Positions 7,869 through 16,900 of a DNA stretch of 35,082 bases are shown piece after piece (the stretch's first letter is position 1; each line of letters starts with the position of its first letter). The notes under the pieces are model-generated. The model had not been told where the DNA came from, did not search any database, and saw only the letters and a list, made by a program, of their open reading frames with translations. Made by a program: the position numbers and the translations under genes. Origin of the DNA: Candidatus Omnitrophota bacterium. Its GTDB lineage: Bacteria > Verrucomicrobiota > Verrucomicrobiia > Limisphaerales > UBA1319. Where the stretch lies: assembly GCA_023473405.1 (NCBI GenBank), contig JAMCZD010000408.1, positions 1 through 35,082 on the forward strand, written 5' to 3'.

Positions 7869-9548
7869 ATGGTTGCCCGCGAAATTTTAGAAAAGATCAA
7901 GCAAAAATTCGGCCCCGCGATTCCACGCGCCGACCTGCCGGCGCCGGGCCGCCTGTTTATATTTGCGAATCCTTCCGCGCTGAAGGAAATCTGCCAATTC
8001 ATTTTCCATGATCTCAATGCGCGCTACGTCATCAGTATTGGCGCCGACGATCGACCCGTTTCGGGCCAGTTCATGGTGGCCCACAACTTTGCCTTTGATA
8101 ACCTTCACTTGTTATCGAGTGTCCTGACATACGTGGATGGCGAACCGCCCGTAGTCGACTCGATTTCCGGAGTGGTTCCGGCGGCCAATTGGGCTGAACG
8201 CGAGTTTCGGGACCTGGTCGGGATTCAACCCAAAGGCCATGCGTATCCGAAGCGCTTGATCCTGTCTGATGGCTGGCCCGAGGGGGTGCATCCATTGCGC
8301 AAGGATGTGCCTTGGAATTTTGTGCCGCCGAATTACGACGATCAAAAGGAATTCACCTTCGAGGACCCGCCCGAGGGTTGCGTGGTGGTTCCATTCGGGC
8401 CATTCCATCCCACGCTCGATGAACCGGCGCATTTCCGGCTTTACGTTGAGGGTGAAATGGTTCGGGGTTGCGAGTATCGCGGCTTCATGGCTCATCGCGG
8501 CATCGAGAAGCTGGCGGAATCGGTTCTGACCTACAACGAGATTCCGATGGCAGCCGAGCGCATCTGCGGCATCTGCGGCTGCGTTCACAACGTGGCTTAC
8601 GCCCAGGCGGTGGAACAGGCCGCGGCAATCCGTCCGCCGCCGCGCGCCGAGTATGTTCGCACGATCATGCTCGAAGTCGAGCGACTGCATAGCCACTTGC
8701 TCTGGGTAGGGTTGGCCAGTCACATCCTGGGCTTCGATACCCTGTTCATGCAGAGCTTCCGGATGCGCGAGCCGATCATGTGGATAGCCGAGAAGATCAG
8801 CGGCAACCGCAAGACTTACGCCCTCTGCACCATCGGCGGTGTGCGTTGGAACTTTACCCCGGAGCTCAAGGCTGAGTTGCGCCAGGTTCTCGATAAACTC
8901 GAAACCGAGTGGCGCGCCGCCGCCGATGCCATAAGCCGGGACCGCAACGTGCAGAAACGCACGCGCGGGATTGGCATTGCCGACCAGGCCTTGATTCGCA
9001 GGGCGGCCATGGTGGGACCGGTGGCACGCGCCGGCGGTGTGGACATCGATTGCCGCCGCGACCATCCCTATGCGGCCTATGACCAGGTCGAATTCAAGGT
9101 TATCGTCGAACCGGATGGCGATGTTTGGTCGCGCATTTTGGTCCGGGTGAAAGAAGTCTTTGAATCGATCAAGATTATCCGGCAATGCCTCGAAAAAATG
9201 CCCAATGGCCCCATCCAATTGGAAATCCGGGCCGAATTGCCGCCCGGCAGGATCGGCCTCTCATCGGTCGAAGCACCACGCGGTGAATCACATCATTTTG
9301 TCATAACCGGCGAGAATAACCGGCCGCGCCGGTGGCGGGTGCGGGCGCCAACATATCAAAACCTTCAGGGCATCCCGGCAATGATCAAAGACCAGCAATT
9401 GGCCGACATGACGATTACCCTGGGCAGCATCGACCCATGTTTCTCATGCACCGATCGGCTCGAGACCATTGACCTTCGTTCCGGACGGACCCGGGTGTAT
9501 TCGCAGGAGGAACTCGTCCGCCTGGTTCGCGCCCGAAAGGACTCATGA
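7869..9548 (+). CDS. Group 4 [NiFe] hydrogenase large subunit, fused NuoC-like and NuoD-like (HycE/HyfG type)
   Basis: 559-aa catalytic subunit. Residues about 25-155 form the 30-kDa (NuoC-like) domain with 'EREFRDLVGI' and 'GVHPLRKD'. Residues about 170-559 form the 49-kDa/NiFe domain. Both nickel-ligand motifs are intact: RICGICGCVH at 231-240 (C233, C236) and DPCFSCTDR at 522-530 (C524, C527). As in HycE, a tail follows the Arg: 29 residues beginning 'LETIDLRS', expected to be cut by the protease encoded at 5378-5893. It should interconvert H2 with protons and electrons on the cytoplasmic side of the membrane. The fused architecture is typical of formate-hydrogenlyase-type group 4 enzymes. 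No clear Shine-Dalgarno precedes the ATG at 7869, 14 bp after the previous stop. Confidence 0.95.
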   Translation: MVAREILEKIKQKFGPAIPRADLPAPGRLFIFANPSALKEICQFIFHDLNARYVISIGADDRPVSGQFMVAHNFAFDNLHLLSSVLTYVDGEPPVVDSISGVVPAANWAEREFRDLVGIQPKGHAYPKRLILSDGWPEGVHPLRKDVPWNFVPPNYDDQKEFTFEDPPEGCVVVPFGPFHPTLDEPAHFRLYVEGEMVRGCEYRGFMAHRGIEKLAESVLTYNEIPMAAERICGICGCVHNVAYAQAVEQAAAIRPPPRAEYVRTIMLEVERLHSHLLWVGLASHILGFDTLFMQSFRMREPIMWIAEKISGNRKTYALCTIGGVRWNFTPELKAELRQVLDKLETEWRAAADAISRDRNVQKRTRGIGIADQALIRRAAMVGPVARAGGVDIDCRRDHPYAAYDQVEFKVIVEPDGDVWSRILVRVKEVFESIKIIRQCLEKMPNGPIQLEIRAELPPGRIGLSSVEAPRGESHHFVITGENNRPRRWRVRAPTYQNLQGIPAMIKDQQLADMTITLGSIDPCFSCTDRLETIDLRSGRTRVYSQEELVRLVRARKDS

Positions 9549-9579
9549 ACGAAATGGATTGCCTTGCCGAAAGGAAACT

Positions 9580-10506
9580 ATGAAGCCTGACTTGATAAAC
9601 ACGCTGGGTGGCGGTCTGCTGAACGTCCTGATCCTTCTGGTCACGGCACCGTTTTTCGAAGGTGTTCTGCGCAAGATCACCGCCATGATTCAGTCGCGCC
9701 AGGGACCGCCTCTCCTGCAGCCTTACTTCGACCTGCTTAAGCTGCTTGGAAAAGACGACCTCGAATCGGGGGAAAGCCCCGGCATGCAACGGTTTGCCGC
9801 TTGCTTGTCTCTTGCCTCCATTTTGGCCGTGGCGTGGCTTGTGCCGATGGTCGGGTGGCCGCCGCTGAACGGGGCGGGAGACGTTATTCTCCTGGTTTAC
9901 CTGCTGACCTTATGCTGCGTCTCGACTTTATTGGCGGGACTGGCTGCCGGCTCGACTTATTCGCTCATGGGCATAAGCCGTGAAATGATGACCATGATCA
10001 CGCTCGAACCGTTGTTCGTCGTTGCCATACTGGTCGGCGCGGTTCATACCCGGTCATTGCGGCTCGACGAGGTGCTCAGTGGATCGGTTTATGCAGCCGG
10101 GCATTTTCCATGGTCGGGTTGGATCATGCTGGTGGTCTTGCTGATTTCATTTCAGGCCTTGGTGAACCGCGTGCCTTTCGACATCGCCGAGGCGGAAACC
10201 GAGATCATGGAAGGGCCGCTGATGGAATACTCGGGGCCCAAGCTGGCCCTGTTCAAGTACGCGCAAATGTCGAAGCTCGTGGTATACAGCGCGCTATTCA
10301 TCGGTCTGTTCGTTCCCTGGGGATCGGGGCTGCCGTTCCCGGCGAACCTGTGCGTGTTTTGGCTCAAGATATTCGTGGTGGTTCTAGGCGTTACGCTGGT
10401 GGCAGCAACCCACGCGCGATATCGCATTGACCAGGCGATTCGTTACTTTGCCGGGTTATTGGGAGTAGCGTTCATTGCCCTGGTTCTTGCCGTTTATGGC
10501 TATTAA
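9580..10506 (+). CDS. HycD/NuoH-like membrane subunit of group 4 hydrogenase
   Basis: 308-aa integral membrane protein with about eight hydrophobic segments, matching HycD/HyfC and complex I NuoH in length. Hallmarks include 'RKITAMIQSRQGPP' followed by 'QPYFDLLKLLGKD' near the N-terminus, and the acidic loop 'DIAEAETEIMEGPLMEYSG' around residues 200-218, which contacts the hydrogenase module and helps couple electron transfer to ion movement. The ATG at 9580 is preferred because AAAGGAAA precedes it and the hydrophobic N-terminus fits the family; an earlier in-frame ATG at 9469 lies inside the large-subunit gene. The gap to the large subunit is 31 bp and to the ferredoxin gene 69 bp. Confidence 0.93.
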   Translation: MKPDLINTLGGGLLNVLILLVTAPFFEGVLRKITAMIQSRQGPPLLQPYFDLLKLLGKDDLESGESPGMQRFAACLSLASILAVAWLVPMVGWPPLNGAGDVILLVYLLTLCCVSTLLAGLAAGSTYSLMGISREMMTMITLEPLFVVAILVGAVHTRSLRLDEVLSGSVYAAGHFPWSGWIMLVVLLISFQALVNRVPFDIAEAETEIMEGPLMEYSGPKLALFKYAQMSKLVVYSALFIGLFVPWGSGLPFPANLCVFWLKIFVVVLGVTLVAATHARYRIDQAIRYFAGLLGVAFIALVLAVYGY

Positions 10507-10575
10507 ACCTTGGCGGTATGAGATTGTCGTTGTCCAAAACCGGGTAATCCAAAACGTTTTTGATCGAGGTGCAAG

Positions 10576-11103
10576 ATGTCCGTAATCAGCAAATTTAAAG
10601 AGGCGTTGATCTGCCTGAAGGCAGGCCGGGTGACCCTGCCGTATCCCGCCAAGGCCAATCCGCCCCCCACCAGGTTCCGCGGCCGGCCCAAATTCGACGC
10701 CGCCAAGTGCATAGGTTGCGCCGGTTGCGCAAATAATTGTCCCTCCCGCGAAATCCTCGTGTTCGATGTTTGCCAGGAGATTCGCATTTTGAAATACCTG
10801 GGACGCCGCTGCACTTATTGCGGACGTTGCGCCGACGTGTGTCCGGAAAAGGCCATCACCATGACCAACGAATTCGAGAATGCAACCGACCGGATTCACG
10901 ATCTGGAGCAGCACCTCGAGTTATTCATGAGCACCTGCCAGCGATGCGGGCGTTGTTTCGAAGAACCCAGCCCGCTCGAACAATTGATGTTGAAAGGCTA
11001 TCGCTTCGACGACCTGGCCGATGAGCGCTGGGTCTTCCGGTCCCGTGCCTACCTGGAAAACGCGCCGGTGGTTCAAGACATTGACATCCAATTCGATCCG
11101 TGA
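10576..11103 (+). CDS. HycF/NuoI-like 2x[4Fe-4S] ferredoxin subunit
   Basis: 175-aa Fe-S protein. Two complete ferredoxin motifs lie at C45/C48/C51/C55 (CIGCAGCANNCP) and C79/C82/C85/C89 (CTYCGRCADVCP), so it should link the electron-input module to the small subunit, as NuoI and HycF do. A third Cys cluster, CQRCGRC at 121-127, lacks a fourth Cys close by and may hold a metal or be structural. GAGGT about 7 nt before the ATG at 10576 supports this start. The gene lies between the membrane subunit and the small subunit, as in other group 4 operons. Confidence 0.92.
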   Translation: MSVISKFKEALICLKAGRVTLPYPAKANPPPTRFRGRPKFDAAKCIGCAGCANNCPSREILVFDVCQEIRILKYLGRRCTYCGRCADVCPEKAITMTNEFENATDRIHDLEQHLELFMSTCQRCGRCFEEPSPLEQLMLKGYRFDDLADERWVFRSRAYLENAPVVQDIDIQFDP

Positions 11104-11112
11104 TCCAACGGG

Positions 11113-11129
11113 CCGCTCGATTCGAGCGG
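11113..11129 (+). promoter_or_regulatory. Stem-loop between the ferredoxin and small-subunit genes
   Basis: CCGCTCG (11113-11119), loop ATT, CGAGCGG (11123-11129), extendable by GG/CC past a one-base bulge. It begins about 10 nt after the ferredoxin stop. No T-run follows, so complete termination is unlikely; it may be an mRNA processing or stability element that tunes subunit ratios within the operon. Confidence 0.4.
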
Positions 11130-11146
11130 ACCAAGTCCTGTAAGTT

Positions 11147-11683
11147 ATGTTAAAGAATTTGTGCCAGAGAATGTTTGCCCGGTCACTCTGGGTGTATCAT
11201 GCCAACAGCGGGGGCTGCAACGGCTGCGACATCGAGGTGCTGAACGTGTTGACGCCCTACTACGACGTTGAGCGGTTCGGGATCAAACTCGTCGGTTCAC
11301 CCCGTCACGCGGATGTCATGCTGTGCCAGGGACCTGCTCTGCGCACTACTTCCAAGGCGCTCCGGCGCGCTTACGAGGCTATGCCCAGCCCGAAATTGGT
11401 TTTTGCCATTGGTTCCTGCGCATGCGGCGGCGGTCTGTGGTATGACACCTACAATGTCATCGGCCCCATTGAAAAGATCATCCCCGTCAATTATTTTATA
11501 CCCGGCTGCCCGCCGCAGCCTGAGGCAATCATTTATGGGGCGGCGGTCGCGCTGGGCCTGGTGGACAAGAAGGTGGCGCCGGTGCAATTCAAGCAATACG
11601 AACTGCCCATCCCCAGGTACCACCCGAAAGACCTGCGCCAGGCCGATGATATGGTAATTTACGAAAAGACCGAGCACGTCTAA
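11147..11683 (+). CDS. [NiFe] hydrogenase small subunit, HycG/NuoB-like
   Basis: 178-aa protein of the NuoB/HycG family that carries the proximal [4Fe-4S] cluster next to the NiFe site. Ligands are visible as C24 and C27 (GGCNGCDIE), C91 (GSCACGGG) and C121 (PGCPPQPEA). There is no Tat signal, as expected for a cytoplasm-facing group 4 enzyme. It receives electrons from the ferredoxin subunit and hands them to the large subunit. HypA follows after 2 bp. Confidence 0.94.
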   Translation: MLKNLCQRMFARSLWVYHANSGGCNGCDIEVLNVLTPYYDVERFGIKLVGSPRHADVMLCQGPALRTTSKALRRAYEAMPSPKLVFAIGSCACGGGLWYDTYNVIGPIEKIIPVNYFIPGCPPQPEAIIYGAAVALGLVDKKVAPVQFKQYELPIPRYHPKDLRQADDMVIYEKTEHV

Positions 11684-11685
11684 CC

Positions 11686-12024
11686 ATGCACGAGTTTCCC
11701 GAAGTCCAACAATTGGTGCGGGACGCCTTAACGCGTGTTCCCCAATCGAAACGCATCAGGCGTTTGGTAATCGCCATAGGTGAGGCTTCGGGGATCACGC
11801 CCGAAGGCATTGAGCATCACTTCCCCGCCGCAGCTCGAGGAACCCCGGCTGAGAACGCCGTCCTGGAATTCCAGCGCGAGAAACTGGCGGCACGCTGCGC
11901 TCATTGCGCCGCCGAGTTCAAGCCCCAGGGCATGGCGTTGGCTTGCCCACAATGCGGTTCAACTGAACTAACGATAACCGGGGGGCAAGGCGTGCGGTTG
12001 GCCGACATCGAAATCGGTTCCTGA
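11686..12024 (+). CDS. hypA: Hydrogenase nickel incorporation protein HypA
   Basis: 112-aa nickel metallochaperone of normal length. It starts with Met-His-Glu, His2 being the known nickel ligand, and has the zinc site C71/C74 (CAHC) and C87/C90 (CPQC). HypA delivers nickel, usually with HypB, to the large-subunit precursor before proteolytic maturation. It is the last gene of the operon, starting 2 bp after the small subunit. HypB and HypCDEF are not in this window and must be encoded elsewhere if the enzyme is made. Confidence 0.92.
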   Translation: MHEFPEVQQLVRDALTRVPQSKRIRRLVIAIGEASGITPEGIEHHFPAAARGTPAENAVLEFQREKLAARCAHCAAEFKPQGMALACPQCGSTELTITGGQGVRLADIEIGS

Positions 12025-12087
12025 ATTCAAAATATATTCCATTGGAAATCACTACCGCGCCGTTGACTCTGTGGTTATCATCGCCGC

Positions 12088-13065
12088 ATGAAACACACAA
12101 GTCTATCGGTCGTCCTCGTCATTTCATGGCTTTCCACCGGCGTCCTTTCCGCTGATCTGCGTGTTGGCATGATCGGTTTGGATACCTCGCACGTCATCGC
12201 CTTTACCAAGCTATTGAATGATTCCGGCGACAAGAATCACGTCCCGGGCGCTCGAGTCGTCGCCGCAGTCAAAGGCGGCAGTCCGGACATCGAGTCCAGT
12301 TGGAGCCGTTTGGAGGGTTACACCCGGCAGTTGCAAAACGATTTTGGGGTGAAGATCGTCGAAACCGTCGATGATCTATGCCGCCAGGTGGACGCGGTCA
12401 TGATCGAGAGTGTCGATGGCCGTCCGCACCTCGAGCAGGCGCGTCCGGTAATTTTGGCGGGCAAACCGGTCTTTATTGACAAACCGGTTGCCGGCTCGCT
12501 GCGTGACGCCATTGCTATCTATCGGTTGGCCAAGGAACATGGCGTCCCCTGTTTTAGCGCGTCCTCTTACCGCTTTTACGATGGCCTGGTCAAGCTGCGG
12601 CAGACCGACGTCGGCAAAATCCGAGGAGCGATTTCCTATGGTCCGTGCTATCTCGAACCGCATCATCCGGACCTGTTTTGGTACGGGGTGCACCCCACGG
12701 AAGCATTGTTTGCCGTACTCGGAACCGGCTGCCAAAGCGTTGTCCGCACTTCCACGCCCGACACCGACGTCGTTACCGGCACCTGGTCCGATGGCCGGAT
12801 CGGGATACTCTATGGAATCCGCAATGCCAGCAGCCCGCACAAGGTGATAGTCTTCGGCACCCAGAAGGTCGCCGAACAACAGGGCGACGGCGATTACACC
12901 CCGCTGGTCCGCGAGATTGTCAAGTTCTTCCAAACCGGTATTGCGCCGGCATCGCCGGAAGAAACCCTGGAAATCTTCGCCTTCATGGAAGCCGCCGACC
13001 AAAGCAAACGGGATGGGGGATGCCCGGTGCGAATCAGTGACGTGATGCAAAAGAATCGCGAATAG
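12088..13065 (+). CDS. Exported Gfo/Idh/MocA-family oxidoreductase
   Basis: 325-aa protein with an N-terminal signal peptide (basic 'MKH', hydrophobic core, likely cleavage after the Ala in 'VLSA', about residue 22), then a Rossmann domain beginning 'LRVGMIGLDTSHV'. Central family features are 'FIDKPVAGS', equivalent to the EKP motif whose Lys is catalytic, and 'YGVHPTEALFAVLG'. The family performs NAD(P)-dependent redox chemistry on sugars and related compounds, and exported versions are frequent in Verrucomicrobiota and Planctomycetota. The substrate cannot be told. It lies 63 bp after hypA with no convincing promoter or terminator between, and converges with the next gene across 15 bp. A link to the hydrogenase is not implied. 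Confidence 0.85.
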   Translation: MKHTSLSVVLVISWLSTGVLSADLRVGMIGLDTSHVIAFTKLLNDSGDKNHVPGARVVAAVKGGSPDIESSWSRLEGYTRQLQNDFGVKIVETVDDLCRQVDAVMIESVDGRPHLEQARPVILAGKPVFIDKPVAGSLRDAIAIYRLAKEHGVPCFSASSYRFYDGLVKLRQTDVGKIRGAISYGPCYLEPHHPDLFWYGVHPTEALFAVLGTGCQSVVRTSTPDTDVVTGTWSDGRIGILYGIRNASSPHKVIVFGTQKVAEQQGDGDYTPLVREIVKFFQTGIAPASPEETLEIFAFMEAADQSKRDGGCPVRISDVMQKNRE

Positions 13066-13080
13066 CCGCCGCGCGTGGGG

Positions 13081-13665
13081 TTACTTTTCCCCCAACGTCA
13101 GCCGCAGGGTGGTCATATAGTTGCGCGAGACGGGTCCGATTTGAAAGTGGCTTGCCGACAAGGCCAGCCTCCGGAAGATCGCATCATACTCGGCGGCGCT
13201 TATCGGCCAGCAGCCAAGTAACCCTGCCGCCACTTGCCAGACGTAGTAATGCAACGCGTTAAATGATTTACCATCGGGCCGGCGGCGCAGATTCGAGTAG
13301 ACCTCCTCGAATTGACCGTCGGTCTGATCACCAAAGGCGTCGCCAAAGGTGAATAAATGCTTTTCAATAAAGTAGAATAAGGGCATGTATGCCGGTGGCG
13401 GACCCTTGTCCATCTCGCCGGGGGACGGTTTTTCTCTGCGGTATAACGCGCGTAGCGACGGCACTACCCAAAGGGCTGCCTTTTCCCCATCATACACCAA
13501 GACTTCGTCGCGCGCAGCGAGGTCCATTTTGTCTCTAATCATCTTCAAGCCGACCGTCAGCTTCCGATCATTGAGACCATCGGCGCGCACCACTTCCCTC
13601 AGTGTAGGATGCAGGTCTATCGCATCCATCACTGCTTGCACTTCCCGAACCTCGTCTTCTTTCAT
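13081..13665 (-). CDS. Hypothetical protein, 194 aa
   Basis: I do not recognise the family. The protein is soluble-looking and mixed charged, with an acidic Glu/Asp/Val-rich start, a central 'LVYDGEKAALWVVPSLRALYRR', an aromatic segment near 'YMPLFYFIEKHLFTFGDAFG', and a C-terminus with several Ala and aromatic residues. No signal peptide, membrane helix or Cys cluster is visible. The ATG at 13665 is preferred to the in-frame one at 13692 because AAGAGG lies six bases upstream of it. It is the only minus-strand gene I support and converges with the oxidoreductase gene. Confidence 0.65.
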   Translation of the reverse strand: MKEDEVREVQAVMDAIDLHPTLREVVRADGLNDRKLTVGLKMIRDKMDLAARDEVLVYDGEKAALWVVPSLRALYRREKPSPGEMDKGPPPAYMPLFYFIEKHLFTFGDAFGDQTDGQFEEVYSNLRRRPDGKSFNALHYYVWQVAAGLLGCWPISAAEYDAIFRRLALSASHFQIGPVSRNYMTTLRLTLGEK

Positions 13666-13740
13666 AGAATGCCTCTTATTGTACCTCACCAAGCTTTCGA
13701 TGCAACGTTTGTCTTGAATCCGCCCTGCCTTCCCCGCAAA

Positions 13741-13864
13741 GAAGAGCGGGGCAGACCTCCGATTTGCCGGTTAGCCGGGCCTCCGGCCCGGAGTCTCGGC
13801 ATCCCCAAAAGCGTCGAGCCAGAGGCTCCATGAACCGGCAGACCGGAGGTCCGTCCTACTCTTC
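13741..13864. repeat. 124-bp palindromic repeat-like element (REP/MITE-like)
   Basis: The 32-bp ends (13741-13772 and 13833-13864) are inverted copies matching at 26 of 32 positions; all six differences are transitions, several of which keep G-U pairing in RNA. Inside is a second hairpin, CCGGGCC (13775-13781), loop TCC, GGCCCGG (13785-13791). Immediately at the left, CCCCGC (13732-13737) pairs with GCGGGG (13746-13751). There is no coding capacity and no obvious target-site duplication. It sits between two divergent genes, before the giant ORF. Confidence 0.6.
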
Positions 13865-13901
13865 GGCCTGAACAGTAAAAATATTTTGTTATTAGCTTGC
13901 A

Positions 13902-16900
13902 TTGATCAATGAACGCGTTAATTTGTTGCTCATAACAGGCACGAACATTGAATACGTGCGTACTCAGCCCGGAAACAACAAATTCGACCTGGAGGCTCTA
14001 GAGCCGCGTGTATTGCTTTCCGCCGATGGCACCGCTGGTCTCCTCGCGCAAAACCTGCCTCCCGGTTCGAGCCCTTCCCCTTCGGATGCTACGGAAGTAA
14101 TCATCGCCGAGATCGCTACTCCGGAACAGGATTGGGCTGCCGACGACTCCAAGGTCGCTTCCCGGGTTTCCGATATTTTTCAGGGTGTAATCCCCGAACC
14201 CATGTCCGCTCCCGCCAAAGAGACCGGGCAATCGGAGGATCGCCTCGAACAAGAACAGCCACTCGAGGAGGAGCCTGGCAAGCCGAACCCAACGGATAGC
14301 CCCGCTGAAAACGAACGGGGCATTTTTATAGGCACCTCGGAGGCGCGCGGCCGTTCGACTTTGGAGCAACTGACCGAGACACTTCGTTCCGCAAACGGCC
14401 CTCCGGCCGGTAATGCGGACGTGGTCCAGGCGGGTTTGGATTCCGGCGGCACAAATGATTCGGGAACAAGTCTCGAGACGCGCAGGCTAGTCAAACTGGC
14501 CGGCGGTGCGATGGGCGTAGAGGCGGCGCAAACGCCCGTCATTGTCCCGGGCGCACAGGCTGCCATCGATTCGGGTTTGAATAGTCTATCGCAGATTGGA
14601 AATTACCTTGATGGCGCAGGCGTCTTTGCCAAAGATTTACCGCTGGTTGGCATCAGCCTGGGAGACTTAGTCCAAGCCGGTTCTACTATTACTAATTCGA
14701 TCAAGTCCCAGATCAGCAGTCTCTGGGCCAGCCTGCCAACGGAGTCCGATGTAACTGACGCCATCCAGTCGTGGAATAACACAGTAGTCGCGGGGATCAC
14801 TATCACGGTCAACAGTGTTGCGGGTCATTATGGCGCTACTGATTCCGACCCATTCTGGTGGGACATCGATTTGGACTTGTCGCCCGCGCCGGTCAACCAA
14901 GCCCTGCAAAACATCAGTGGAGCATTGCTCGATGCCGCTTTTAGCTCTGCCCCGTCGGTCCAAGTCGAGAGCAAACTGAACCTGGACTTTGGCTTTGGCT
15001 ACGATAGTGGGTTCTTTTTGAAGTTGGACCATCTTACCGCTGAGGCAAGCGTAAATGTGGGTGGCTTGAGCGGGTTCCCGTTCAACCTGGCGCCTCCGGG
15101 AGGGCCGCTTTCGCTAACTGTGTCCAACGGTTCAGTGAACCTAACCGCTTCATTAAGCGCTACACCGGACGACAGTATTCTGAGTCCTAACGCCCTGACC
15201 GGCCCTCGGATCAGCGCCGCAACCTTGTCAACGGTAGCCGGCAGCGCGACCAACGTCGCCGATGCCTTCAACTTTGCCAAGTCCGGTTCGCTGGATGCGT
15301 TGTTTGCCTTGAACGGCGTCCTGATCGGTTACGCGGTCAATTTCTCGGGCACGCACACGATTCATATCCATACGGACAACCTCTTCGAGGACACGGAACC
15401 CGATTTGACGATGGTGGTTAATGGCTCGATACAAGCCCTGAACCAAACGATCACCGGCACGTTTACCCTCAAGAAAACCGCCACGGAAACGGTGCTCGAA
15501 ACGGCTAATGCAACCTTGGACTTGAATCTGGGCGCCGGCGGCTTCCAAAAGCGGGTCCTGCGGGCCGAGAACGGCACAGGCGCATTTCTCTTAATCGGAG
15601 AGGATTTTGCCGGCACGGCTTCCCTAACGATCACTCAAGGGCCCGATATACCCAACCTCAGCCTTTCCCACACCGAGGTGAATCTGGCGGTGAATACCTC
15701 CGGCGATTCCATTGCCACAATTGATGGCGGCACAGTTAATCTGCCTGCGGGGCCCTATTACCGGGTTTCGGGTCATGCGGCTGTTTCTTTGACGACCCCT
15801 CAAGCCAACTTGACGGCGGACGCCGTGTTTGAACCAAGGGATACCGATTCGAATCCGGCCAATGGTAACGAGGAAGTCGTGGTCGGCGTGGCCAACCTGG
15901 CTTTTAACCTCGGCGATGGTTCTGAGACTCTACTCGAGGTGTCAAACGGCTCCGGGGCGTTCGTGATCAGTCCCACCGGGATCACGGGCGTGGCCGTGGC
16001 GGAGGCGGCCCTCTCAGTTCCTGCGCTCGACTTGACGGGCGCGTTCACGGTGCTGCTTAACGACACCAATGCCTCATTCGCCGCCCGCGTGATCGAGGTC
16101 AATGGGGCGGCGGTGAGTATTCCGGCGCTGCCAAGCGGACCGTATCTTCGAGTCAGCGCTACCGGCGCGGTTGCGGGGCAACCCGCGCAATTAAGCGTGT
16201 TGGGTATCATGCTGAGCGGCGATTTCGTGTTCGAACGTAAGACGACCAATCATGGCAACCAGGTCGTCACTGTGGCGGCGGCAAATGTCAGTTTCAATCT
16301 CGGCTCGCTCACCAGCAATCTGATTAACGTTACCAACGGTTCGGGCGTATTCATCGTCACCGCGGATGGCATGGCGGGGCAAGGCAGCGTGGAGGTTGCT
16401 CTCGGTGTGCCCAATCTTGGTCTGAGCGGCTCGTTCTCGATTCGCCTTAATAACAACGCCAATGCCATTGACGAGACGGTGGATGTGAGCGGAAGCAACC
16501 AGCACATCGACCTCCCCGCCGGCCCCTACCTTCAGGTCAACGGAACGGGGGTCACCCTCACAGCGTTTGGGATTGCAATGACCGGCGACTACAGTTTCGA
16601 ACAACACCAAACGGCCGAGGGCGTCCAGTTGATTACGGTTCAAGCCAACAATGTCAGTTTTGACTTCGGCACCAGCGTCATCGAGGCGAATCATGGCCAG
16701 GCCCTTTTCCTGATAACGGATTCGGGCATGGCGGGACAAGGTTCGATTGACGTCGGCGTTCAGGCCTTTGGCGCCGGCTTTAACCAGCCATTCGATTGGT
16801 CATTCAACAACCTGACGGTACCGGTTGACGACTCCGTAAACACCGGGCCGGCCCCGGCGGCGTTTATTCCCGCACCGGGTTCGTCTGTCTTTTCAAACGG

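Noticed and set aside
12063..12090. TTGACT as a -35 box for the oxidoreductase gene
   Set aside because: A -10 box at normal spacing would fall on the start codon, and no such box is present.
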